Shown here piece after piece: positions 13,403 to 25,679 of a stretch of DNA of 64,000 bases. The notes beneath the pieces were generated by a model. The model saw only the letters and a program-made list of their open reading frames with translations. It was not told the DNA's origin and made no database searches. Origin of the DNA: Epiperipatus broadwayi (lineage: Eukaryota > Onychophora > Udeonychophora > Euonychophora > Peripatidae). The DNA lies in NCBI GenBank assembly GCA_028023455.1, contig JAQFVV010012396.1, positions 4,745,085 through 4,809,084 on the forward strand, in the 5' to 3' direction. A program made the translations under genes and the position numbers. Each line of letters begins with the position of its first letter. Positions within the stretch are counted from its first letter, which is position 1.

Positions 13403-13685
13403 CCACAGATGGCGTTTCTACCAAAAACACCGATCAAGCGTATATTCTGTTTACATAAACGTCAGAGTAGCATTCACTATCTCTAACTATAATTCCACTT
13501 TCAGATCATGATTTCAAGCTATTTGCTATCGTCAGTGAATTCCTGTCTTTCACTGACGATAGCAAATAGCTTGAAATCATGATCTGAAAGTGGAATTATA
13601 ATTAGAGATAGTGAATGCTACTCTGACGTTTATGTAAACAGAATATACGCTTGATCGGTGTTTTTGGTAGAAACGCCATCTGTGG
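13403..13685. mobile_element. Hairpin MITE FB-B1, 137-bp near-perfect palindrome
   Basis: The arms 13403-13539 and 13549-13685 are reverse complements with one mismatch in 137 (ctaac against ctaat) around a 9-nt loop. The outer sequence ccacagatggcgtttctacc and inner blocks such as acgtcagag are shared with the second copy at 27368-27636. The copies also share an upstream block (aagttaaaaaacttgc, then ttgtatttatg) at 13363-13402. Both lie next to (TA)n, which suits a TA-targeting element such as Tc1/mariner or pogo relatives, but I cannot prove the family. The element has no coding capacity. Confidence 0.85.
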
Positions 13686-13699
13686 ATATATATATCGAA

Positions 13700-14957
13700 A
13701 ATAAGGAGATTGGTTCTAGAACTAAGAAATCAATGAAAATAATTAAATAAACTATATAAAAAATTTTGTTAGAATGTTGTATTCTTTATGTGCTATGAAA
13801 TTTTAATACACATGAAACATAAATTTTATTTGAAAAATAAAAAAAAACTTGAATGTGATAACACTAACAATGAAACACTCATTGGTTTCTCTACACAAGC
13901 CATGAAAACTTTAAAGTTCAAAGCATATCATCACTTCCGTGTTATAAGTAAAAAAATTGAAATAAAGATTATTAATTTAATTTATTGGAATTTATTGCTT
14001 TTATTCCATTTAACAATAATTAAGGATTAACCCAAATAACAAGATAGACTGTGGATAATTACTTTAAAACTATTTCACAAAAGTTAGCACACCTGCCATT
14101 TATTCTTTTGAAATTAAAATTTCTTTATTTTCATTTAAAAATTATGAGAAAACCAAATGGACTATGCATATACCACTACCATTATACTCTGTGGTTTGAT
14201 TTTCTTTTTCATATGATATATGGTATGTTAAAATCTGACAAAAATTCAATTTTTATTAATTTTTTTATTGTCTATTTAATTTTTTTTGCTCAATTTATTA
14301 GATTGTACAGAAAAAACAAAGGCATAAATGTTTTAATGGCAAAATGTAATTAGAAAATGGATTTAACATACTTTGAAAATTTTGCAATTTCAAGGCCTTC
14401 ATTCTGAAATAAATATAATGCCGTATATTATATATAAGCATTCAATTTTAGACTTTGTCTGTCTGGTACTAGTGTGTCTCTGTAGTATTTAAATTATATT
14501 TGTATTCAAATATAGAGGAAGTAGTGATTTTTATTGCATCTATAAAATTAGGTGATTATGTACAATGTAATTTTGGAGCTCTGATCCAAGTTTGAAGCAA
14601 CCTTATTTTATATATACAATGACTCTCAAAAGGTTTAATAATTCATTAGCTTGTCTGTTTGCATATCATGTAATGATTTTAACTGCATCTATAAAATTAG
14701 GCTATTATAGAGTAATATATAAATTTTAAGGCTGATTATCAGATGCAGAGAAAAGTTGCAGTTAATGAAGCAAACACAAAATTTATTGGGCATAGTACCA
14801 TATAACAATTTACACTCTTAAAACCAATGAATAGAGATTTCAGGTGGTGGATGTGTGGTGATAGCAAAAATGGTTATGTATTCCACATGTAATTGTAGTC
14901 AGGCAAAGAATCAAATCCAGATTTTTGTTTTTGCTTTGTTACTCGTGCAGTGGAGTT
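13700..14957. other. AT-rich stretch with a weak internal direct repeat
   Basis: Two open frames of 80 and 100 codons (13788-14030, 14051-14353, +) have the low-complexity composition expected by chance in AT-rich DNA and match nothing I know. A direct repeat containing gcatctataaaattagg occurs near 14536 and again near 14686. Confidence 0.4.
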
Positions 14958-15675
14958 AGTAATTTTGTTATATCTTACATCACATTATTTTCAAGTCAAC
15001 AGTTAGCAAATGACCTATATGCAAATAAATTATATCTCTATGGGACAAAATAAATATAACAAAATGGCATCATTGATGTGCACAAAAGATTTAAAATGAA
15101 GAGAGGAGCCCATTTTATCATTGATAAAGACAGTATCCTTCAATTTTTAGTTTTGGATAGACAAGAAGCCAATTACTATGATTACAAAGGCATATCCACA
15201 TTCTGGAAATGATTTGTTTTGTACTTTTTATTAGGAAGAATCTTTTTTCTTATGGATGCCTTGAGATTTTTTAAGTTGTGGGATCCAAGAAAACATGATA
15301 AATTCTTATAGTTCTATTTTTTTTGTAAGTTCTGAAGTTATGGATTATCATAGGTTAAAAATATTATTTATAGTTTAAATAAGAATTTTGTGAGGAATAC
15401 AAAGAAATTATCAATGAATATGTAATTTAAAGCTTAGTTAATGATAAATTAGAAAGTATGAACAAACAATAAAGTAATAACTTTTTCAGATATTGAAATT
15501 TCTTTTTTCTCTTACTTTTTAAATAACAATCACTACTTTTCTTAAGCTTAATTTTTTCCTTAGTTTTTCTATTTTCTGTCAATATATAACAACATTTTTC
15601 TCTATCATTATTAAAACTGAAGTTATTATGAAAATTGAACACAAATCAATTTTTTAAATATTAAATATGGTGCTA
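14958..15675. repeat. Repeat family R2, copy 2
   Basis: Partner of 5296-6075, without the 22-bp tandem expansion. Its right end adjoins the foldback at 15685. Confidence 0.65.
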
Positions 15676-15684
15676 AACTTTGCA

Positions 15685-16590
15685 AAACAGATCCAAATAG
15701 TATTTTTGTTTTTCTCACCATTCTGCCACCCAAATGATAAATATATGTGTGTATATATATACAAGTATGTAAGATGATTAATTGATTAAATATTCAACTC
15801 TTTATAATTAAATGAGCAGTGCAATAAGTTGGAATTTGAACCTAGGGGATCATAGGTTAGAAAAAGCACATCAATCCCTGGTGATAGACTGACTTAAATT
15901 GAGGACCTACATGATAGAGCAGAAATTTTATCAGGTTCTCATATATGTAAATCCATCATCTGGATTTAACTCAGTTTGAACATAAAATTGAATTATTTCA
16001 AGGTTAAATGCTATTGTCTTTAATTACTTTTTAATCAAATTATTATTTACATATATGTATACACATTTATCATTTGGATAGCCAAATAGTGAGAAAAATA
16101 ATAAGATTGTTCAGATTTTAAATGACAAATAATTTAATCATTTAAATAAAAATTAGGTTATTTGTACAAGTAAGCAAAAGTTTCCAATTGAAAATCAAAT
16201 TTTGGATACCAGGGTAAATAAAAGTGTACTCTTGAAATAAGTAAATGTGTTATTAGTTTACTAATCAGAATTTTGTACTCAAACTAACTTTAAATCCAGA
16301 AGATATAATTACATATATAAAAACATGATAAATTCCTGCTCTACTTATCATGCATGTCATCAATTTAAGTTGGTCTATTCCCATGGATTTATGACTCTAC
16401 ATTTCTTCTCTTTCTATCCTATGATACTCTGGATTTAAATTCAACATATTGTATTTCTCATTAAAAGGTTGAATATTTAAATAATTTATCATTTTAAATA
16501 TTTGTATGTTTATACACACAAATATTTATCATTCAGAGGGCAGAATGGTCAGAAAAACAAAAAGACTATTTTGATTTAAAGTAATTATCC
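15685..16590. mobile_element. Foldback element FB-C with diverged arms
   Basis: The left end reads aatagtatttttgtttttctcaccattctgcc. The right end, read in reverse complement, gives almost the same sequence (from about 16545-16590). Inside, blocks such as ggatcataggttag (15847) and ctatcctatgat (16415) continue the pairing to about 15935 and 16320. The arms are clearly more diverged than those of FB-A1 or FB-B1. The central part contains a further related sequence, tttatcatttggatagcc. No coding capacity was seen. Confidence 0.6.
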
Positions 16591-18208
16591 ATAATCAATC
16601 TTGGTGTGCAGGCTTCTTCTTAAGTACCCATTTAACTTTTTTTTAAATTTAACAACTAACACATTCAAATAAAAATTGTAGGCTCCAGAATTTTATATTT
16701 ATCAAAAATATGGGTGACATCTTATTGTCCTTAAAGCAAAAAAGCACCCATGATTTCATTCACTGTCACTGTCTGACAATAAATGCATACACTTGTGCAC
16801 ACAATTGGAATATCATTGCTATCATTAAAACTTGCAATGTGTAACTGTCATCTATTAATTTTTGGAAAAATTAAATAATATAAATTTGAACAATTAATCA
16901 ACTAAATTTAAATTTTTAACATCAATATCAACAAGGATTTTAAAAAAAAAAAAACAATGTCAATATGCAAACAAAGTATCAATACCAAAAAGGTACTTAC
17001 ATTTCAAAACAAAATGACAAAAACATTACAATGCAGATAAAATTTATCGATTTGTAAGAATATTGCTGAAGAGGGATTTTTGTTTTTAAAATAATGAGAA
17101 ATAAAGAGTTCAAACTTTTTTTTTTAATTAGATGATAATAACAGACATTTTTTCTTAGTTTTGTGACTTAATCATGACAAACTCAACCTCAGAAACAAAG
17201 TTATTAATAAACACTGAATTAAAAACATTTACAATATTTTAAAAAGAAAATAAATTATTTTATATTCCTCACATGAATTTATGTGCAATCAAAAAAAATG
17301 TTTAATAATAACTTAAGACCACCTAAGAATTATTTTGAGAATGTAATATGATTTTTAAGCTCTTCCAGACAACAATTTTTGTTTCTTATTTCCAATCATG
17401 AATATGTCACAGCAGCTCTAATCCCAAAGTACCAGTTTTTTTATTATTTTAAAACAACTCATATAAAAAGAGATTTTTTTTAACTCGTATTATTTCAAAA
17501 TCATGTAAAAAAAGAATTAGGTATATTTGAATATATACATAAGTTATCTCTATTACTTTCAAGTACATAATTTAATTTATTTTACTTTATTCCAGGAAAG
17601 ATTGCCCTCAGTAGTTTATAAGTGGTAATGGTAGCTACTCAGGAACTAAAAGTTCTTGGATAAATTTTCAATGAAATTTTTAAAAAAAAAGAATAAAAGT
17701 TCACAATCAATTCAAATTAAATATAATTATTGTACTCAGTTTGATACTTTGATGCTAAATTAGCAAATATTAATCAACACTTTAGTTGCTCTAGAGCTTA
17801 TGTGATATTCAATAACCTTTAACTACTCTCAAGTCTGTCACTCTATCACTTTTACCTATGTTTCTTGATTCAGACTTTGTGATTCTAAATACAGGCAGCC
17901 CTGTTGAAATATTCTAGCATTGGCTTGTATTCATTCACCAATATTTGAGTTTCAACTAGCATTATGCAGTCATTGATTTATTCTATTATATATATTTCTT
18001 TATATACATATATATATATCAACAAATGCAAAAAAGTTATGTTCACAAATTTGATTAAAATTAATATTTTTTTAGGATTAAATATGATATATGATATCCA
18101 TAACTTTTCAAAAATTTATATATAAAAAAAAACTTGTTGTATAATATAAAATTATTCAACATTCACAAATAACTGTGTTAAATGTATAATCATTTCGTTA
18201 GCAGCTAT

Positions 18209-18210
<2 letters not shown>
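16591..18210. other. AT-rich stretch without recognisable gene
   Basis: No protein motif, repeat partner or structured RNA recognised. Confidence 0.5.

Positions 18211-18270
<60 letters not shown>
18211..18270. repeat. (TC)n(TA)n microsatellite
   Basis: A run of tctctc... passes directly into a run of tatata.... Confidence 0.9.
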
Positions 18271-18271
<1 letters not shown>

Positions 18272-21200
18272 CAGTAATTAACTATTATATAGTCTTTCAA
18301 TCTGCATAAGTACTTTCAGTTAATTCCTTAACCCTCCTCAATTGCCATAATGTGCCCTTTTCTATAGGTCAGAAATAGCTCATCTCAGTAAATTATTAAA
18401 GATTTTAAATTTTAGAATATGTTCGCTTGATGTGTTAATCATATTTTGTTAATAATATCTTAAAGTACAATTTAAAGCTAAATGAAAATACGTAATGCAT
18501 AAAAGTGTAATGAATAACCTTAAAATAGTTAAGTAAAGCCAAAAATATTATTACATATGGTTGCAAAAGCTGGCCATAATAAATAACACAGCTATAAATA
18601 TTTAAAAGTATGTTTAAAAGGTTAAATTTTAATGGTCCTAAATTTATAGTTAAATAAATGTTATATTTAAATTTATAAATTATATTTAGTAATTATAATT
18701 AATATCGTATATTTTAAAAAGTAAGTTTTATGGTAGTGAAAGTTGTATTTAATTCTACATGTTCTAAATTATTTTTCCAAATTTTATATAATTGTATTAT
18801 TTTATTTAATACAATAAGTGTAGCAATTTATTATTATTCCCAGACAGAAAATCGGATGTTGTCCATTTTGATTATATCAATCATGTGATTCGTATAATAA
18901 TATATGGTTATACACACTTGCTTATCATAAAAGCAAATATTAAATATTAAGTTAACTATCATATGTAATGTTTTAAATAATGTAATAAAGATGAGTACAG
19001 TTAATAAAACGTTAAATATTTTGTTAAAATAAAAATAGATAAATTAAATATTAAAAGTGGGATAAAATTTATTAAATATTGTTTTAAAAAAAAGTATTTT
19101 TAAATATTTAAATAATTTAGCAAAGTAATAATTGATTTAAAAGTAATATTTTAAATAATAATTTTAAAGTTTTAATACATCATATTTTTTATTTTGAAAT
19201 TTAATTGTGTAAGTTTGTAACATTATGCAAATTTGGTATCAAACCAAAATTAAGAATCAACCAATAGAATGATGTATTTCTGAGGATATAAATACCGATT
19301 GCACAGGAATATTGGTGGTGATTTGTGGTGTAATTAAAAATGTATTAAAGGTGGCAGAATCATATCAGAAGCTATCAAGGTGATAGTAATTTTAATTTTA
19401 TTATTTTAGTCAATTTTTAGTGCTCTTACAATTTTATTTGCAAAACTAATAGGTTATTATTATTTTAAAAAATATTTGCAAAAAGAGAGTGTAAAATAAA
19501 AATATTAGTAATAACTTCATTTAATATGTCTTGCTAATTGTAAAGTCCCATTATCAGGAATATTTGTCAAAATCTAAATTATAACTTTGCAATAATAAAA
19601 TGGATATACCAATAAGTAAAATGTATTCAACGTATAATATTTTAAAAATGAGTATAATATTTATTAATGTAGTTTCAATAATATTGAACATGAGGACTAT
19701 TCAAATGAATAAATTAATTCTATGGACATTGTATGGGGAAACTCATTGGGAAAACTGTTTGCCGATTTAAAGTAAAGATGCATTATTTTATATAGCAAGA
19801 TAACCTTGTCCCGTATTAATAAACAATAGGACAAGTATACTTTATAATAAATTTATGGAAATACAATATTATATGAGTAAATATTATATGTTTTTTAAAG
19901 GTAACATTTAAAATACTTGTAAGAACATTATCTTAAGTAAAGATTAATGAAGATTTTCTAGAAAAGCATATGTATAAAACCTGAATGATAGAGAGTTAGT
20001 ACGCATATATAAAATTGTTTTAAAAGCTAATAATTTAAAACAAAAAAAACCTTTGAATATGTAATAAATAACAATAAATTTCCTTGAAAAAGAAACCTAT
20101 AAAGAAATGAACATGTTAATAAATAAAATGTGGAATTAGAAAAATGCTTTATAGTGTGCAAATAATTTATCCAGATAATTCAAGGTAAATCAAATGGACA
20201 GGATGTATCATCACCAGGCCAAGGAATAATATACTATAGAAGCTTCACGGAATTATTTTTAAAAGTTATGATTTATTATGATTTTAATAATAATCATTCT
20301 GGACTATAGAAGTCATAAACTATTATTCTATTAACTATTCCAGAATCGATTGGTGATTGTTTTCTTTAATTTTCAAGATTTATAAGATGTTGTAATATTT
20401 TTTTTTATTATTCATTTTTTTTAAACCTGAGAATTTTGTACAGGAAGTTCAGACAACACTTCTGCAGGAAACATATTGTCTTGTTCATCATCATAGCAAT
20501 GGGGGAGGTTGTAGAATTATTCTTGAAGTGAACTTTTTAAAAAAAAAAAACTTTTGAGAAAGAAAATGGAAATTTTTAAACTTATGAAGAAAAAACATTC
20601 ATTTTTTCAGCTGAAGTTATGTAAATATGATTTTCATTTATTACTGTTTATTTTAAATAAAATTTTCTAGTTTATAAGATTAGGAACATGAACATTAATC
20701 TATTGATAATATTAAAATCCTATAATATAATAATTTAATAAATTAAATAAGAACATTTTAAGTAGAAGTATAAATGTATTTTTTGTATGTATGCAATGCT
20801 ATATATATCTAGTGGATGGAAAAGAAGACTGCAAAAAGTGATGACCAGATAATATCACTTGGTAATAGTTAATGAATATTGATAATTTTATGATGTATAT
20901 TTTGATTTCTTTTTTAGATTGCCTATGAATAATAATGCATGGAAGTATAAATGTTTTAATTATATGTAAACACATTTTGCACAACACTTTAAACATTATG
21001 AGATTAAACATTATGAGATTAAGATTTATTTTGGGAATTTGCATACTATAATTTTATACTAGTAATATAAAACCAACATAATAATAAATATTTATGTGAT
21101 TCTTTTAAAAAAACTTTCATATTATTGGATGTTCAAAGTATTATCTGATTAGTTTGTATATGTTTTAGAATATAGAATAAGGAAGTAAGCAAACTTTTCT

Positions 21201-21945
21201 TTTGGAACAGTTAGATCACTCTAATTATAAATTAATTTTTTTTATTGTTTTGAATATGCAAGATAGTTATTTTTGTCGATGTAAGATGTGATAAATATTT
21301 AGGAAATAAGAATAGGATAGTGACCTGGTAGTACTATGGTGAACATGAGCCCAGGAGATTTAAGTCAGAGTATATTTAGGGAATATGAATAATATTTTGT
21401 AATCTTAGTATATACAATACAGTTAACAAAGCCCTGTATATTTATTTGTAGACAGTGTTTATTTTCTTGAAGTATTGATGTTTAATAAAGCTGAAGGAAT
21501 AGCTTGACATCATTGATAGTATTTGAGGACATTAGACAAAATAGGTCATGCCTCTAGATATACTGTGCCATAGTATTTTTCTTCAATATGAATTATGAGT
21601 TATACTCTAGTTTCCTTCCCTAAACCTACACATCTATTCGCTATCTAGATTTCCAATGTAACTAACAGATTATTTTTATTGAATGAATACTTCTGAACTA
21701 TTCTTGCACTCATGGATCTTATGTTGAATTTCTCTTTTTTATTCTTTAGTCTGGTAGCATATTTTTAAAAGTTCAACTATAAGGATTAATTCAATTTCAC
21801 ATAAGAACATCAGGTTAGGAAATAATCTAGTCACATATTTAGAAAATTAACATGCAGGTTAAGTGAAAAAATTAATAACCTGTTCTGGAAAAATCACTAT
21901 CTTCAAATACACACTCATCTTACTTATAGAAATTATATAACATTA
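18271..21945. other. AT-rich stretch with one promoter-like patch
   Basis: No gene recognised. At 19255-19310, ccaatag is followed about 30 bp later by tataaatacc, the layout of a CCAAT/TATA promoter or an LTR U3 region, but no LTR partner was found. The rest is featureless. Confidence 0.35.
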
Positions 21946-21949
21946 CTTA

Positions 21950-22075
21950 TATTGATTTCCAGCCTGTGTTTTCCGGCCTTGGTTAAACTTAGGCTATTAA
22001 AGCAGAAAAAAAGACTATAAACAGCCTAGAATTAACCAAATCAGGAAAACACAATAAGAAATTAGAAATCAACAA
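21950..22075. repeat. Imperfect hairpin of about 33-bp arms
   Basis: tgtgttttccggccttggttaa...taggct (from about 21966) pairs with agcctagaattaacc...ggaaaacaca (to about 22052), with weaker pairing outside. The loop is about 25 nt. The size is compatible with a tiny MITE or a microRNA-like hairpin. Confidence 0.55.
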
Positions 22076-22138
22076 TTATATGGTATTATAGGATTTCTAA
22101 ACTTAAAATAGTTTATATTTGAGGATAGCATTTTTTTT

Positions 22139-22147
22139 ATTTATCAG

Positions 22148-22187
<40 letters not shown>

Positions 22188-22247
22188 CTGATAAATATTT
22201 TTTATTAAGTAATTATATATATATATATATATATAATTACTTAATAA
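22139..22247. repeat. Two adjacent AT-cored palindromes
   Basis: Palindrome 1 (22139-22197) is atttatcagttat, (TA)n, ataactgataaat. Palindrome 2 (22200-22247) is ttttattaagtaatt, (TA)n, aattacttaataaaa. They are separated by only a few bases. Confidence 0.85.
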
Positions 22248-23133
22248 AAAATACAAGTTGATGTTCTATTATTTTTTTATTATATTTAAATTAATTGGCA
22301 TTCACTTTATATTCAAACCTTTTTTTATTTATCAAGAGAGGCTTAAAGTCAACTTGTTATTATAGAAAAAAACAAGAACACACACACATAATTTTATTAA
22401 TATATAAGATATCTAATTTATGTATATTAACAATGTATATGTTAGACTAAAAATTTAATTTATTGATAGAATTCTATTTTTAATTAAAATAAAATTAAGT
22501 CAAAAATACATAAATGTCTTAATAATATATCTATCTATAGGTTTTCTCTCCAAAGCATGCTTAGACATTTAGATAATAAGATATCCCAATCAAATATTAA
22601 GACTTCATCGTTGTTAGTACTTGTTTATTATCTTGTTAATATAATTTTTCAGTCATCTATTTGTTATAATCATGTCAAATTATTTTAATTTTTACATTCA
22701 AAGTTACATTTAAAATCATTATACTTTTTGCACCACTGAATTGTGTGACATATATAAATATATAAAATACTGATATATACACAAATGTTTCGAATGAACA
22801 AAAATTTCAAAGCCAACTAACCATTCTTTTAAAAATTTCTGGTTAAAATTAAGTCTAACACTTTTATAATTTTTTTAAACTTTTCTTTTGAAATGAAATG
22901 CCTATTTAAGTTCTCTGTTTATGCTGTAGATTAATAGTGTAGTTTATATTATTACATCAAAAAAAGAAGCAACCATAGTACAATTCTGAAAATGGAATTA
23001 CTTATCCTAGATCTTCCTCAGAATATATTAGACTTTTTTTTTGATAAGAGCTTTTGTTAATAATATAAGGAGGGAAATACTAATGCAAAGAGATCATAAA
23101 CAATATATTAAGTGTAATAAACATTGTATTCAC
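22248..23133. other. AT-rich spacer
   Basis: No gene or repeat recognised. Confidence 0.5.
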
Positions 23134-23144
23134 ATTATGAATAA

Positions 23145-23330
23145 CCCACCACTCACCACTCTATCTCATATCACTGATACCCTTGAACATATAAATGTCA
23201 AAAAGATAAATATTGGTGATTATTTATCTTTTCGACATATATATGTTCAAGTGTATCAGTGATATGAGCTAGAGTAGTGAGTGGTGGGTCATATATTGAT
23301 ACAGGTATAGAATAAGCCTTTATTTCAGTT
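23145..23330. mobile_element. Short hairpin element FB-A2 with 11-bp target duplication
   Basis: A 186-bp insertion bounded exactly by the direct repeat attatgaataa at 23134-23144 and 23331-23341. It begins cccaccactc, folds into a hairpin (arms about 23143-23211 and 23221-23289, several mismatches), and continues to aataagcctttatttcagtt at its 3' end. Hairpin and 3' end match the outer part of FB-A1. The 11-bp duplication resembles LINE-mediated retroposition more than the fixed short duplications of most cut-and-paste transposons. No coding capacity. Confidence 0.75.
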
Positions 23331-23689
23331 ATTATGAATAATAAAAATGGCCATTTTTTTAAAATTATTATTTAATTAATTAAATTAAGCTTGACTTTAT
23401 AGATAGTAACTCTATTCTAATAATTATTTCTTAGCATTAGAGTATTTTTAATATTTATTATCGATAATTAAAATCAGTAAGTATGATTTTTTTTTAAAAA
23501 GGCAACCTAATGGCAAACACGAATCGTTATGATAAATACTATGATGGATCCCTAGAGAAGAAAACCAAGAGGCCCTTTAATTTTGTATATATACAAAAAT
23601 ATTAAGATATCTGCTATAATATTAATAAGAATTTTTTTATTTTTAAATTGTTATTATTTTCATCTATTATTAATCTACTACACGATGAA

Positions 23690-25150
23690 GATGTCTCCAA
23701 GTTAGTCTCTCTTCTCCATTTCACACCACATTTTTTATTTTATTTATTTCACATGTTGTCTTTTTTTAGGTCTTTATGATCTTTTGGTATCTAATTTAAT
23801 GCATCTACTGTCCATCTACTATCATTTCTAGCAATATATTCAGCCCAGTTTTATATAGCTTTTTTTAATTCTTTCAAAAGGTACCAATAATACCTGTTTG
23901 TTTTCACACCCATATATTTCAGTTTTGATTTCTTCTCTTTTTTTCTAACATATATATATATATTCATTCCTCAGTGCTCTTTTGTTAAGTATTCAAGTCT
24001 TGAATCCTATATAAGCACAAGCTGATAAAAACATATTAAAAAGTTGTTTTGTCAAGCATTGTTGGCCAAGTGGTTAGCACAGCTGTCTTACAAGCAGTTG
24101 GCCTGGGTTTTGTTTCCTGGCTGACACTGCGACACATAAAAAAAGGGTTTTTTTTCTTCAAATATATTGACCCATGTTCTTTTAAGGCTAAGTTATTTCT
24201 ACTAAAAGCACTTCTTCCAAGATTAATTCTATATATTAAATTCATCTAATATGTTTTCATTTATATTAATAACCTGACTGTGTTATTTGTAATTTTTAAC
24301 TTCTAATTCATGATGATCAATCTTTAATTTTCTTCTGAAAAATTCATTAAACATTACTTTAGTCTTTTTAGCATTCATTTTTCATTTTACTTTTATCTTA
24401 TAATCCTTGGAACTTTTCTGAAATTTTAAAGCATTATTTGCAAAAATAACATCTGCAAAATCTAGGTGACATAAATAATCTCCATTTGCTTTATTCTCTT
24501 TGTTTTATATTTTAATTTACAAAATATTCTTTTGCAAAACTTTTATAATAAGTTTTGGACATGCAATCTATCTCTATCTTTAGATTCTTCTCAATATTAA
24601 GCTTTTAATATCACAAATTGATCTAATAACTGTTGTTACATTTTGATAAATATTCTTTATAATATGATATCCTAAGTCCATATTTTAATAATTCAAAGCA
24701 TTAATCACCATGGAAATGTTTATAGAATTGAATGTTTTACCTTAATCTATAAGTCCAAAGTATAATGATAGCTTATATTCCTTAAACCTTTTTATAAGTT
24801 CTCTCAAGATTTGGATACCATCCATTATATTAAAATTGTTTTGAAATCTATATTGTTGTTTTTAGTTGGTTAGAATCACAAATTCACTAAAGATAAACTG
24901 TAATTATTATAATAAAGATTTTGCTACAGAAATAATACCACACAGATAGGGCTCTGATTTTTAATATCTTCTTTATCATTTTTTTTACAATATCACTTTT
25001 ACTATATTTTTCCAGTTATCTGGTAATCTTTATCATTTAGACATTGGATATATAGCTTTTTTTGATTTTTTAAAATGCTTTTATTGATTTTTGGAAAATC
25101 AATTTGTTTGTTTATTAACTTTTGATCTTTAGTCAAGTTAGAATGAAATT
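23690..25150 (-). pseudogene. RTE-type LINE copy 3, decayed, interrupted by a tRNA-like insertion
   Basis: Read on the minus strand from 25150 down, pieces of an RTE reverse transcriptase appear: LYIQCLNDKD followed by the NDKEDIKNQSPI block (near 24950-25090), corresponding to the KKGDK..NYRPIS region. The RINLGRSAFSRNNLALKEH motif lies near 24170-24235, and the C-terminal AEYIARNDSRWTVDALN motif near 23790-23850. Stops and shifts break every domain. A tRNA-like cassette (24051-24145) lies between the last two blocks, so it inserted later. Confidence 0.75.
24051..24145 (+). mobile_element. tRNA-like SINE cassette S1
   Basis: tggccaagtgg fits an RNA polymerase III A box. An anticodon-arm-like ctgtcttacaagcag and a degenerate B box (gggttttgtttcc) follow. 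Two other copies (57190-57280 and 58947-59038) keep these parts better. It sits inside RTE copy 3. The left flank gtcaagcattg is shared with copy S3. Confidence 0.65.
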
Positions 25151-25204
25151 TTAAAATTGAGATTTAATATATTTAAATTTAATGGAATTGTTTGAAAATT
25201 AATA

Positions 25205-25542
25205 TACAGGCAGTCCTTGCCTTTCATACATTGTACTTTCATACAATTCACTATTTCCTACAAAAGGCAATAGAAAAAGAAACAGTGTGTTATGAAACAT
25301 TTTATCAAGAAAAGAAAAACAAGAAATCAATTCAATTTTTTCTTGATAGGCTTATAAAGAAAACACCAGATACTAATCAGTAAACTACTATTTGTATATA
25401 TGCTAATACACTTCATAAAAAATAAATATTTTAAAAATACTTTTTGATGTTGTTTTTTTTTACATTGATCTACTTTTATACATTTCAACGTTTGTACATG
25501 TTTCAGGAACCAATTAGGTAAAAAAGTCTAGGACCACTTGTA
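25205..25542. mobile_element. Pogo/Tigger-like MITE, 338 bp
   Basis: The left end is tacaggcagtccttg. The right end, in reverse complement, is tacaagtggtcctag. The ends follow the pattern of pogo/Tigger-type inverted repeats (recalled), with TA at both outer edges. A 63-codon open frame inside (25192-25383) is not similar to a transposase. Non-autonomous. Confidence 0.6.
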
Positions 25543-25679
25543 TAACTAAGTCATACCAGCATAATCCATTTGAAAAAATCATATTTTCAGTATGGCAGTT
25601 AGTTTGCTAGACCTAAAACAGAGGGCAAGGTAAATATGAAAATTATTCAATAACTTCAAGTATCAACATTAATAATTAT

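Noticed and set aside
14051-14353. 100-codon membrane-like open frame
   Set aside because: Composition is that of random AT-rich DNA (many F, L, I, K, N, Y), with no motif and no upstream or downstream gene structure.
19255-19330. Host gene promoter (CCAAT then TATA)
   Set aside because: No coding exon, LTR partner or other support was found downstream. It is noted only as promoter-like.
24049-24249. Membrane-like open frame on the plus strand
   Set aside because: It is the tRNA-like cassette plus the antisense of the RTE copy; no independent signal.
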